From the NCBI RefSeq assembly GCF_039851975.1, contig NZ_CP156660.1, positions 3,787,035 through 3,851,034 of the forward strand: a DNA stretch of 64,000 bases. The letters are read 5' to 3'. A model generated the notes under the pieces. It was not told the origin of the DNA. It searched no databases and saw only the letters and a list, made by a program, of their open reading frames with translations. Source of the DNA: Desulfoscipio sp. XC116 (GTDB lineage: Bacteria > Bacillota > Desulfotomaculia > Desulfotomaculales > Desulfallaceae). Below, piece after piece: positions 44,930-53,642 of the stretch (positions within the stretch are counted from its first letter, which is position 1; every line of letters begins with the position of its first letter). The translations under genes and the position numbers were made by a program.

Positions 44930-45043
44930 CAGATGCAGCCAATTATTCCGGTAATAATCCGGTATCTTTAAAAAGGCTGTCGCACTATGAACTATTTAGT
45001 CCGTTGTGCAACAAGCCCCGTCTTGGAATTTGATAAAGCATTA

Positions 45044-46039
45044 TTAATTTTTAGTGCATTTCGATGGATTAACACCATATTTCTTTCTGAACTTTTCCGC
45101 AAAGTGGCTGGCATCGCTATAACCTACCAGCAATGCCGCTTCGGTAACCCTAAGCTTTTTATCTTCCATCAAGAAACGTGCCATCCCCAACCTTTTATCA
45201 ATTATATAGGCATGAACAGGCACGCCAAACAATTTCTTAAAGCCTGTTTTTAGCTTGTATTCATTAATATGTACCAACCTGGCGAGCTTTCCTATCGTCG
45301 GTGGAGATGCAATATTTTCATCAAGAATTTTTCTGGCTTTATGAAGCGACTCCCTATCAGATGAAGAAAGTTTGGCTGAGGGATAATGCGATCCGCTTTC
45401 CAAGATTAACTCATTCATATAAACAGCAATCAGCTCTAATACTTTCCCTTCAAGGTAAATTCTCCTTATATGATCCCGGTAAGGACAATTAGCAATATCA
45501 TTCAAAATCAACTTGACAGCCGGCGAAAATTTTCTCTTGTAAAAAGCACCGTTTCCATAAGATTGTCCGATACGGGAGTATCTTTTACCCATATGGTGAA
45601 TAAAACTTGCTATTATTTCCGAGTCTAAATGTACTGTAAGCCCGTAAAACCGCTGTCCCGGATTATAGCTGCATATACTATTCCCCTTGTTGCCGTGGAA
45701 AATATAATTTTCCCCGCATTCTATCTCATATTCCTTTTTATTCCCTTCTAGTCTCCACCGGAACGCTTCTCCCAGACAAAAAGCAAGGCAATACTCGGGA
45801 TTGCTTGGCCCTCCCCCCATCGTCATACCTTCAGAAAACGTCGCATCGGCTATAAATACTTCCATTGAGGGTTTAAGGATAATTCTTCGATAATAGCCTT
45901 TTCCGGCTTCTTCAGGTATTTTCATCTCTTTCTGAAACAAATTTGCTTTGTAAATACTATTTAACATAGTACATACAGGGCAATTGCTGTTTTTAGGATT
46001 ATATACCTTATATTTTTGAACCGCATTCTCCATCATCAT
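45044..46039 (-). CDS. AraC-family transcriptional regulator 2 (PchR-like)
   Basis: 331 residues; C-terminal AraC DNA-binding domain (about 230-328; IGKLARLVHINEYKLKTGFK and VTEAALLVGYSDASHFAEKF) and an N-terminal domain of the PchR type, which in pseudomonads senses ferric siderophores. Residues 20-23 are CPVC, a possible metal or redox site. A Fur-like box overlaps the upstream region, so it should be made under iron limitation. It is the best candidate to bind the three TAYGCCAAAAAG direct repeats. Confidence 0.87.
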   Translation of the reverse strand: MMMENAVQKYKVYNPKNSNCPVCTMLNSIYKANLFQKEMKIPEEAGKGYYRRIILKPSMEVFIADATFSEGMTMGGGPSNPEYCLAFCLGEAFRWRLEGNKKEYEIECGENYIFHGNKGNSICSYNPGQRFYGLTVHLDSEIIASFIHHMGKRYSRIGQSYGNGAFYKRKFSPAVKLILNDIANCPYRDHIRRIYLEGKVLELIAVYMNELILESGSHYPSAKLSSSDRESLHKARKILDENIASPPTIGKLARLVHINEYKLKTGFKKLFGVPVHAYIIDKRLGMARFLMEDKKLRVTEAALLVGYSDASHFAEKFRKKYGVNPSKCTKN

Positions 46040-46065
46040 TACCCTTTCGGTGAAGATAAAATAAT

Positions 46066-46084
46066 GATAATAATAATCATTCTC
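46066..46084 (-). promoter_or_regulatory. Fur-like box ahead of AraC regulator 2
   Basis: GATAATAATAATCATTCTC, about 16 of 19 matches to the Fur consensus, 27 bp upstream of the start codon. Confidence 0.65.
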
Positions 46085-46231
46085 ATTTTATGATATATCA
46101 CCATACCTTATTAGTCAAATAAAATTTGTAGACTATTGTATGGTTCTATGCGGCAGAATGAATTAGCAACCGCAAGTATGATACGGCATTATCTATTTTA
46201 AAACCCAAGCTATCCTGTTAATAATTAAACT

Positions 46232-46271
46232 AAAAGGGGACATCTCTAAATAAATGGAGATGTCCCCTTTT
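46232..46271 (-). terminator. Terminator after the CbiX/FmdE-like gene
   Basis: Perfect 15-bp stem AAAAGGGGACATCTC / GAGATGTCCCCTTTT, 10-nt loop; minus-strand U tract. Probably also works in the other direction. Rest of 46085-46394 shows no gene. Confidence 0.85.
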
Positions 46272-46394
46272 AACCATTTTCATTCCCATATTATACCACA
46301 CAGCTAATTAGTCAAGTAAACACTTCACCATTTTTCACATAAGTCATAATAAATATGTTGGTGCATTGTCAGCAGCCGGTTACACCGAATAATC

Positions 46395-49300
46395 TTAATA
46401 CATAATTGTGATCTGTTTAGTCGCAGCGTCGTAGTCTACATTGGTGCCCAAGGTTTCGCTAACGAACCTTAGCGGCACAAAGGTACGTCCGGACGCCAAC
46501 ACCGCCGGAGCACTGTCGATGGACTTCGCCTGCCCGTCAATGAGCACTTTCGCAGAGCCGAGGGTCAGAACGATTTCCCTGTCGCCGTCTTTGATGGTAA
46601 CCTGCTGTGTCTCAGGGTTCCAGTCTGTCTGTGCCCCCAAAGCCTCGCTGACAAACCTGATGGGTACAAGCGTCCGTCCCGCCTTGGTATCTACGCAAGG
46701 CGCGGCATCCAAAGTGTACGTGTTTCCCCCTACAGTTGCCGTTGTCTGTCCGATGGTCAGAATGATAACTTTTTTCTCCTTTGCTTTATTCTCTTCCATT
46801 TTCTTTTCTTCCTCGCTAAAAACGGCAAACTTCGTCAGATGATTGACTTGCGTTACAGCATACCACTTTCCATCCGTGCCCTGCTCGACGATCGTGGGCA
46901 GGTTCACCCATTTACCCGCCTCCTCGTCGTAATAGCGAATAACCGGTTGCTCACCTGCGGCTATCTTGGCCTGATCGTAGGCAATGCAAATAGTGACTGT
47001 CTTGCCGCCAAAGTCGCACCGGCCCGAAGTCGCGACTTCATAGATATCGCTCCCAAGCTTAACCCGCAAACCCTCGGAAACCAGTTTTTTTAAGTCGGCG
47101 GAACTCAGCTTTTCCACGCTGATTACGGCATCCCCGGGGAGTACCCCGGCCGCTATTTTCACCGTAGTCTGACCGTAAGTAACAGAACCACCGGTTGCAG
47201 CTTTAATGTTCTTACTTCTGCCGGTCACGGACGACGCCGACGATGCCCCGCCGCTGCTGCTGCCGCCACCTCCGCCGGATGGGTTAATCGTCTTCACAGT
47301 AAACACCTGCTCCGGACTGTCCCAGCGCAACTTTTCCACCAGCTGAGCACGTTTAGCCTGGAACTTCTGTTTTTCCTCCGCCGTGGCTGTTCCGTCTTTC
47401 ACTTTTTTCTTCAGTTCAAAAAAATTCTCCGGATATACTTCCGGTTTAACGGTTATATTGACGGCCTTCCTACTGTGCTGATCCGTTACCTTAAAATTAT
47501 AAAACAGGTTATTTTGTTCCCGCTGTTCCAGTGTAAAATTAGCAGTACCCACAATCGTTCCCAATGCTTCTTCTACTCCATCCGAGTAAGGACCTTCAAC
47601 ATAAATCCGATCCTGCTCCGGTATTGCACCGGGCCATAGCTCAGTTAAAGCCGCCTGCATGGCGCGGAAAGCAAAAGATCCACAAACACAAACCACCCCG
47701 TCTTCTTCTACGCCAACATCTGAATATGCAATCGTGCGCGTATTACCGTTTTGTTTAACCTGCAGGGAACCCAGCACAACATCATTAGCGCGGGCTGCAA
47801 TTAAGTGAGAAATATTATCGTGCGGTAATAAAGAACGCTGTCCCGCTGCGGGGTATACATATTCCAGACCTTCCAGTACCGATGGGATCTTATTGTTGGT
47901 AAAAGCACCTTCAGAAAGCATAACCGGCACAATGATTACAGAAGCGTCGGGGTGAGCCGCTTGCTGCGCCATTACCACCGATCGAAGCCCCGGTTCGCCA
48001 ACAGCGGCAAAACCATAGTCTACTTCCCAAAAACCATGTTCTTTTTGAAGTTTTTGCCCCAGCGAAGCCAGGTTATATTTCCAGACCGCCAGATCCTGAG
48101 CTGATGAAGTTCCGTGCGCGACCAGCACAACCACTTCTTGATCGGCTTGCCGGCTAACGGAAGCAATGCGATCATTTAAAATTCCGGCCACCAAAAGGTG
48201 CTCGTCCAACGCAGAGGTTAGCTCAATGTCAGCACTGCACTGAACCGGCTCCAATCCCTCCTCAGCCGCCTCCTCGGCAGTGATGGAACTGGGTAATCCC
48301 AGCATGAACTTAATTTCTTCTATATGACCCGAGGCTGAAGCAACAAAAATTGGTACGGCTATAATGCGTTTCACACCCTGTGCTTCCAGTTTCCGGACAG
48401 CAGTGGAAATATCTTCACCCGGAACAGGTTCCAGGAAACCATACTCTACCGGGAAAGGACCGCGTATGTTCTTAACCGCATCGCGTACCGGCTGGTTCCA
48501 ATCGTCATCGGATGAGCCATGAGCCAGGACCAAAATACCGGTACTGTTTATCTGAGCCGTTTCAAGAGTGAACAGCTGATCCGGACTGCCCCAGCGCACT
48601 TTTTCCACCAACTGGGCACGCTTGGCTTGAAACTCCCGCATTTCCTCCGCCGTGGCTGTTCCGTCTTTCACTTTTTTCTTCAGTTCAAAAAAGTTTTCCG
48701 GATAAACTTCCGGTTTGACGGTAATATTGACAGCTTGTCCACTAAGCTTATCCGTCACTTTAAAATTATAAAACAGGTTGCTGTGTTCCCGCTGTTCCAG
48801 AGTAAAATTGCCGGTACCCGCAATTGTTTCCAATGCATCTTCCACTCCGTGCGAGTAAGGACCTTCAACGTAAATCCGGTCCCGCTCCGGTATTTCGCCG
48901 GGCCATAGCTCAGCTAGAGCCACCTGCATAGCACGAAAGGCAAAGGATCCACAAATACAAATTTTCCCATCCGGCTCAACCGCCACATCGGTATAGTTAA
49001 TTCGGGAAATTTCGCCCCCCGTTTTAATCTCCAAAGGCGGCAGAACCACGTCATTCACTCTTAGCTCAATAAAGCGGGCAATATTGGAGTGCGGCAGCAA
49101 AGCTCTGTTGCCGGCCCCGGGATAGCGGTAATCCAATCCATTTAACAAATTATGGGGTATTACCGTGTCGGTAAAGTACCCTTCACTCAGCATCACCGGT
49201 ACCACCAGCACGTCCCCCTGATAAACGGCTTCATAGACAGAATCGCGCACCGTGGGCTCACCCATAAGTGCAAAGCCGTAGCCGGCATCCTTCAGACCAA

Positions 49301-49937
49301 GTAAATCTTTCAAGTAGCCGGCCAAAGATGCAAAGGTTTCCCGCGATTTATGCCGGCCTTCCTCGGTATCCGAACCGTGCCCCACCAGCACGGCTACTTC
49401 ATTGCCCGGATTCTCGCTGATGGTCTCTAACCGGTCAGCCAAGATTCCCGCCACCATTACATTGTCATCCATAGCCGGAGTGAGCACGATCTCAACCTCG
49501 GTGTCCACCGGCGTCAGTTCCTCTTCTTCAGTGTCACCCCCGCCTCCGCCGGGATGCCCTCCGGCGGATTCCTCCGCTTCCGGCAGGTCAGGTCTTAAAC
49601 CCAACACATATTTTATTTCCTCGATGTGGTTGGAATAAGAAGAAATAAACAAAGGCACAGCAATAATTCTATCAACACCCCGTGCTTCTAAAGCTGCCAC
49701 TGCGTCATGAATATTTGGCTCGGCGAACTCCAAGAAACCCAATTCCACGGGATAAGACAGACTCACCTCTTCCACCGCCTGCTGTACGTCGTCGTTCCAG
49801 AAAGTTTCGTCGGAGCCGTGAGCCACCACCAGAACCCCAATGTTTTCTTCCGCAGCACCGCAAAACGGGACAACAGAAAGTACGGCCATAAACAGCAGCA
49901 AGACCACCGCCAGCCCTTTGACACCGGACCTAAACAT
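46395..49937 (-). CDS. Secreted tandem CbiX-like/FmdE-like protein with copper-amine-oxidase-N-type C-terminus
   Basis: 1,180 residues. Signal peptide (1-28). Unit 1: two CbiX/SirB chelatase-like half domains (LVVAHGSDETFW, LVGHGSDTEEG; about 32-300) then an FmdE-like domain (CICGSFAFRAMQVALAELWP, about 315-465). Unit 2 repeats the order (LVLAHGSSDDDW, LVAHGTSSAQD, CVCGSFAFRAMQAALTELWP; about 470-885). Then a Gly/Ser linker, a ZU5-like beta domain (about 910-1030) and two copper-amine-oxidase N-type repeats (VPIRFVSEALG, VPLRFVSETLG). Chelatase-type catalytic His residues are kept. The export signal makes an extracytoplasmic metal or tetrapyrrole role likely rather than sirohydrochlorin metalation. 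Controlled by a perfect Fur palindrome with a 30-residue peptide gene ahead of it. Confidence 0.8.
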   Translation of the reverse strand: MFRSGVKGLAVVLLLFMAVLSVVPFCGAAEENIGVLVVAHGSDETFWNDDVQQAVEEVSLSYPVELGFLEFAEPNIHDAVAALEARGVDRIIAVPLFISSYSNHIEEIKYVLGLRPDLPEAEESAGGHPGGGGGDTEEEELTPVDTEVEIVLTPAMDDNVMVAGILADRLETISENPGNEVAVLVGHGSDTEEGRHKSRETFASLAGYLKDLLGLKDAGYGFALMGEPTVRDSVYEAVYQGDVLVVPVMLSEGYFTDTVIPHNLLNGLDYRYPGAGNRALLPHSNIARFIELRVNDVVLPPLEIKTGGEISRINYTDVAVEPDGKICICGSFAFRAMQVALAELWPGEIPERDRIYVEGPYSHGVEDALETIAGTGNFTLEQREHSNLFYNFKVTDKLSGQAVNITVKPEVYPENFFELKKKVKDGTATAEEMREFQAKRAQLVEKVRWGSPDQLFTLETAQINSTGILVLAHGSSDDDWNQPVRDAVKNIRGPFPVEYGFLEPVPGEDISTAVRKLEAQGVKRIIAVPIFVASASGHIEEIKFMLGLPSSITAEEAAEEGLEPVQCSADIELTSALDEHLLVAGILNDRIASVSRQADQEVVVLVAHGTSSAQDLAVWKYNLASLGQKLQKEHGFWEVDYGFAAVGEPGLRSVVMAQQAAHPDASVIIVPVMLSEGAFTNNKIPSVLEGLEYVYPAAGQRSLLPHDNISHLIAARANDVVLGSLQVKQNGNTRTIAYSDVGVEEDGVVCVCGSFAFRAMQAALTELWPGAIPEQDRIYVEGPYSDGVEEALGTIVGTANFTLEQREQNNLFYNFKVTDQHSRKAVNITVKPEVYPENFFELKKKVKDGTATAEEKQKFQAKRAQLVEKLRWDSPEQVFTVKTINPSGGGGGSSSGGASSASSVTGRSKNIKAATGGSVTYGQTTVKIAAGVLPGDAVISVEKLSSADLKKLVSEGLRVKLGSDIYEVATSGRCDFGGKTVTICIAYDQAKIAAGEQPVIRYYDEEAGKWVNLPTIVEQGTDGKWYAVTQVNHLTKFAVFSEEEKKMEENKAKEKKVIILTIGQTTATVGGNTYTLDAAPCVDTKAGRTLVPIRFVSEALGAQTDWNPETQQVTIKDGDREIVLTLGSAKVLIDGQAKSIDSAPAVLASGRTFVPLRFVSETLGTNVDYDAATKQITIMY

Positions 49938-50025
49938 TCTACTCATCCTTTCAGCTGATTAATCAATCATTATGCGCTTTCTCCTCATTCTCTAACCGAA
50001 GTAGAAAATGAGAAAACTATACTAA

Positions 50026-50118
50026 TCAATTATCTGACGAATCATTCATGTCATCATCGCGTTCTATTATTTCCAGGCCGACATTTTCCAAAATTTCATT
50101 GATCAGTTCCCTGGTCAC
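50026..50118 (-). CDS. 30-residue acidic peptide ahead of the CbiX/FmdE-like gene
   Basis: GTG at 50118 behind AAAGGAGG (6 bp spacing), 30 codons, ending TGA at 50026. N-half helical (ELINEILENVG), C-half acidic with DDDMNDSSDN. First gene after the Fur-controlled promoter and 89 bp before the large secreted protein. Too short for family assignment. Confidence 0.55.
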   Translation of the reverse strand: MTRELINEILENVGLEIIERDDDMNDSSDN

Positions 50119-50154
50119 CTAAATCCTCCTTTCAATAAATTAAAACATAAATAA

Positions 50155-50183
50155 TAAACGATAATGAAATTCATTATCGTTTA
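50155..50183 (-). promoter_or_regulatory. Perfect Fur palindrome
   Basis: 29-bp perfect palindrome (14+1+14) whose core is GATAATGAAATTCATTATC (50160-50178). It sits just downstream of the -10 of the promoter at 50193-50221, ideal for repression. Confidence 0.88.
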
Positions 50184-50192
50184 CATACTATT

Positions 50193-50221
50193 AAAATATC
50201 CAGACTTTAACTATTTGTCAA
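50193..50221 (-). promoter_or_regulatory. Promoter of the Fur-controlled CbiX/FmdE-like operon
   Basis: TTGACA (50216-50221) and TATTTT (50193-50198), 17-bp spacer, minus strand. Confidence 0.75.
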
Positions 50222-50320
50222 GGACTTTTAAATGTAATATATAAAATTCTTAAAAATTTACATAAAACACAAACAAACCATCTTTTCTTAATGCTATCGC
50301 AAGATGATAATAGCATTGTT

Positions 50321-50473
50321 TTACAGAACACATTCGGCTTGGTACTTCCGGCTAATACTCATTTCACTTAGTTGATCCCGAATATTTGACTTGGTCATTT
50401 TGCCGTAATCATGTTCTTGCGCAGACCAACGGAGCAAGGCCAGCACAAAATAAGTCAGCCGGCATTCTTTTTT
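50321..50473 (-). pseudogene. Open frame continuing behind the CBS-protein stop, unassigned
   Basis: Directly after the TAA of the CBS gene the same frame stays open for 51 codons (RLTYFVLALLRWSAQEHDYG ...). No good start or ribosome site and no family recognised. It may be a degraded tail of a former gene or chance. An inverted repeat AATGCTAT/ATAGCATT lies at 50290-50317. Confidence 0.25.
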
Positions 50474-50476
50474 TCT

Positions 50477-51043
50477 TTAAACAGTTGCATAGCCGACGTA
50501 TTCCGCCGGGTCCCTATTCGTATTGTTTTCCCTGAACACATTGAAGCGCGATAGTTCGTAATAGTGGTAAAACAGGTCCCTGGCGTTCAGTATGCCCACA
50601 AATTTATTCCCCTCTTTTACTGGCAGGTAATTAATGCCGTGACCGGCAAACAGCTGGGCCGCTTCAGATACGCTGCAGTTGTATTCCATGACCACTTTTT
50701 GCAGGGGTCGCATGATTTCCCGCACTTTGATGCCGCCCTGCCTGTTGTGCAATTCTTTGATGTAGTACCAACTAAAACATTCTGATTTAAAGTAAGGATC
50801 AGCGGCTAATAGTTTCAAATGTACGGCCTGCAGGATATTTTTAAGGGTCAGGATACCGAGGGGATCGGTTTTTTCTCCGTAGACCACCGCCATGCGGTGA
50901 CCACGCCAGGCGTTGTTGCCGTCTTTTCCGTGCAGGGATTCTTTCAGCACGGCCAGGGCGTGGTAGACACCGGCATTTTCACTTAACGACGGACATTGGC
51001 TCAGAGGAACCATGAATGCCCCGGCAGCTTGCTTTATAGCCAT
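50477..51043 (-). CDS. CBS-domain pair protein
   Basis: 188 residues from ATG 51043 (GGGAGGG 8 bp upstream). Two CBS domains: about 10-95 and about 110-180 (VREIMRPLQKVVMEYNCSVSEAAQLF, HGINYLPVKEGNKFVGILNARDL in parts). CBS pairs bind adenosine nucleotides and act as energy or redox sensors. Paralogous to the preceding gene, with shared MVP...P..SENAGVY/MVPIGEYPVIPEDTSVY openings, so the pair arose by duplication. Confidence 0.82.
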   Translation of the reverse strand: MAIKQAAGAFMVPLSQCPSLSENAGVYHALAVLKESLHGKDGNNAWRGHRMAVVYGEKTDPLGILTLKNILQAVHLKLLAADPYFKSECFSWYYIKELHNRQGGIKVREIMRPLQKVVMEYNCSVSEAAQLFAGHGINYLPVKEGNKFVGILNARDLFYHYYELSRFNVFRENNTNRDPAEYVGYATV

Positions 51044-51066
51044 TACTAACACCCTCCCCGTGGATA

Positions 51067-51540
51067 CTAAGATAATAAGTCTTCTATAAACCATAACAAG
51101 TCGATTACCCGCACAACCCCCACAGCTTTATCGCCGTCAAGCACCATAATGGAATTAGCGCTGTTTTTCATGATTTTTTCCACGACCTTAATCAAGTCTT
51201 CGTTAACGTTAATCATCCTGCCCTCCACGGACTGCACGATACTTTTAACTTTAAGTTCCGTATGGTTTAGCCGGGGATTGGAAAATAAAATGTCCATCAG
51301 CTTGTTGACGTTTTCCCCGTTGCTTAATCCGATGGCCTTTAAAAAGGAGCGCAGGGTTATATAACCAACTATTTCTTTTTGCCGGTCCTCAACCAGGAGC
51401 AATTCATAACCAGTCCAGGTGCCATCCCGGTTGCGATAATTTTCCACCAGTGCGCGGGCCGCTGAATAAACGGAGGTATCTTCCGGGATTACCGGATATT
51501 CTCCGATAGGGACCATGATCCCCGCAATATTAACTTTCAT
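51067..51540 (-). CDS. CBS-domain pair protein
   Basis: 157 residues from ATG 51540 (GGGGGC upstream). Two CBS domains, the second with VKSIVQSVEGRMINVNEDLI and NSANSIMVLDGDKAVGVVRV. It is the first gene of a two-gene operon with its paralogue 23 bp downstream. Divergent from the histidine kinase gene, whose system it might modulate, but no direct evidence. Confidence 0.82.
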   Translation of the reverse strand: MKVNIAGIMVPIGEYPVIPEDTSVYSAARALVENYRNRDGTWTGYELLLVEDRQKEIVGYITLRSFLKAIGLSNGENVNKLMDILFSNPRLNHTELKVKSIVQSVEGRMINVNEDLIKVVEKIMKNSANSIMVLDGDKAVGVVRVIDLLWFIEDLLS

Positions 51541-51770
51541 TTTATATTGCCCCCAATAAAAAGTTTCGGGGTCCATGGAACTGTATAGAAGCAAATTAAA
51601 TACCAGAAAGATTCGGCTTTTCAAAGCCTCCCACTCCTGCTTTCAGATAACGCAACCCGGCGGGTGGGTAATTTTTGCCCATTGAGTGGGAAAAAAGATC
51701 CCACCAGACGAACCTGAACTGATATAATTAATATGACAAGTCAACCTGAAAACAGGAAGAAGGTCTGCCG

Positions 51771-53642
51771 ATGCGGTTAATGCCGGTACGATTTACCCTG
51801 CTGCCAAGGATCAGGATCAGGTATGAAGGGTTTACCAATCAATTACTGATCCTGGTGGCCATTTTGCTGATGATCCCCATTTTGCTTTCTGTTTACCTTT
51901 TTCACATGGTGCACTCCACCGAACTTGGGATGATCAGGAACCACCGCGAAAACCTGGAAGAGGCCATGAATTATCTTGATGACAGTCTGAACAGCTCCTT
52001 TGCGAATATCCTGTCGTCAAAAGAAGTCCGGGGCTTACCCCGGCGGGATCAGGAAAACTATTTAAACCAGGCGCTGAGCCCCATCGTGGAAAGAGCCAGG
52101 AACAAATATCCCGGCGTTGACCTCGGTTTTTACTCGGTGGATTTCGACGTGATTCTGGACGGGAACAACGAGCATTTGCACGAAAACTTTTCTACCCGCC
52201 GGAAGCGCTACTTTGATGATGCCTTGCAAAACAACCAGATGATCTATGAAGTGCTGGGCCAATCGGGTACCGGGCAGTTGGAAACCTACCAGCCGCTGGT
52301 CAGGGACGGAAAAATCATCGGCTTGGTGTGGGCCAACGAAAACATCAAGGGAATTTACAAAACCGTGGATGATATCCAGCGGGTGGTCTATGGTATTATC
52401 TTTATCGGCGCCCTCCTGGGTTTCGGAGGCGCTTTCAGCCTGGTCAACAAGTTTGCCCGTAACGTCAATGATATCAAAAAAGGGCTGGGAGTTATGGGCA
52501 GCGACCCCGCCTTTATCCTGCCCGAGGCTACGGGTGAGCTGGGTCAGATCACCGAAGCCATTAACGAGATGTACAAGAAATTGATTAACGTTGAAAAATA
52601 CAACGACCTCATTTTAACCAGTATTGACGACGGGATTATCACCATCGACAACAATGAAAAAATTATCAGTATTAACTCGGCGGCCGGCCGCATGTTAAAC
52701 CTGGATGAATACTGCATTGATAAAACCATCGGCGAGGTGCTGCCCGGCAGCCCGTTTACCCATTACCTGAAAAATACTTTAAAAGGAAGGCCGGTGAAGG
52801 ACCTTAACGCGGTGGATATTGTCCCCGGTAGTTCCAGGCACCTGCTGATCAACACTTCACAAATGTACAACGTCAGGCAGGAACTGGTGGGCGCGCTGCT
52901 TCATTTCCGTGATATCACCGAAATAGTCCGTTTGCAGGAAAGCTTTAACCGGCAGGAAAGGCTGGCCGCCCTGGGTAAACTGGTGGCCGGGGTGGCTCAT
53001 GAAATAAGAAGTCCGCTTACCTCCATCACCGGTTATTTGCAATTTTGGAACCGGGGCCATGCCCCGTCGGCCAAATCGCTTAATATTGTGAACCGGGAAT
53101 TGTACCGCCTCTCCTCGCTGACCGATCAGCTGCTGGAGTTTGCCCGGCCCTCCAAGGCGGTTTTCGTGGAATACGACTTGAACAGTCTGGTCAACCGGTT
53201 GGTGCAGTTTTTTAGCGACGCGTACAGCGGCAAGCTTGAAATATTATGCCGCCCGGATGAAAATCTGCCGCCGGCCTTGCTGGATCCGCACCAGATTGAA
53301 CAGGTCTTAACCAATATATTATACAACTCTTACCAGGTTATGGAGGGCCGGGGCAGGTTGGAGATATCCACCTGGCTGGACGATAAAACCGGCATGCTGG
53401 GAGTAGCCGTACGCGATCACGGAAGCGGTATTCCCGAAGCAGTCATTCCGCATATATTTGAACCCTTTTTTACAACCAAGTCCAAAGGTACGGGGCTTGG
53501 CTTGGCTATCGCCCATGAAATCATGGAAGCGCATAACGGTAAAATACAGGTGGAAAGCAGGGTCAACGAAGGAACCACTGTGACGCTGTACTTACCACAA
53601 GCCGGAAGAGGTGATACGGATGTCAAAAGTATTGATCGTTGA
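51771..53642 (+). CDS. Membrane sensor histidine kinase (AtoS/NtrB type)
   Basis: 623 residues: membrane helix (about 25-47), extracellular Cache-like sensor region (about 50-200), second helix (about 207-228), HAMP, PAS domain (about 275-380, ILTSIDDGIITIDNNEKIISI in parts), HisKA with His410 (VAHEIRSPLTSI), and HATPase with DHGSGIP and GTGLGL. ATG 51771 behind AGAAGG. It overlaps the NtrC-type regulator by about 20 bp. Signal unknown. Confidence 0.9.
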   Translation: MRLMPVRFTLLPRIRIRYEGFTNQLLILVAILLMIPILLSVYLFHMVHSTELGMIRNHRENLEEAMNYLDDSLNSSFANILSSKEVRGLPRRDQENYLNQALSPIVERARNKYPGVDLGFYSVDFDVILDGNNEHLHENFSTRRKRYFDDALQNNQMIYEVLGQSGTGQLETYQPLVRDGKIIGLVWANENIKGIYKTVDDIQRVVYGIIFIGALLGFGGAFSLVNKFARNVNDIKKGLGVMGSDPAFILPEATGELGQITEAINEMYKKLINVEKYNDLILTSIDDGIITIDNNEKIISINSAAGRMLNLDEYCIDKTIGEVLPGSPFTHYLKNTLKGRPVKDLNAVDIVPGSSRHLLINTSQMYNVRQELVGALLHFRDITEIVRLQESFNRQERLAALGKLVAGVAHEIRSPLTSITGYLQFWNRGHAPSAKSLNIVNRELYRLSSLTDQLLEFARPSKAVFVEYDLNSLVNRLVQFFSDAYSGKLEILCRPDENLPPALLDPHQIEQVLTNILYNSYQVMEGRGRLEISTWLDDKTGMLGVAVRDHGSGIPEAVIPHIFEPFFTTKSKGTGLGLAIAHEIMEAHNGKIQVESRVNEGTTVTLYLPQAGRGDTDVKSIDR

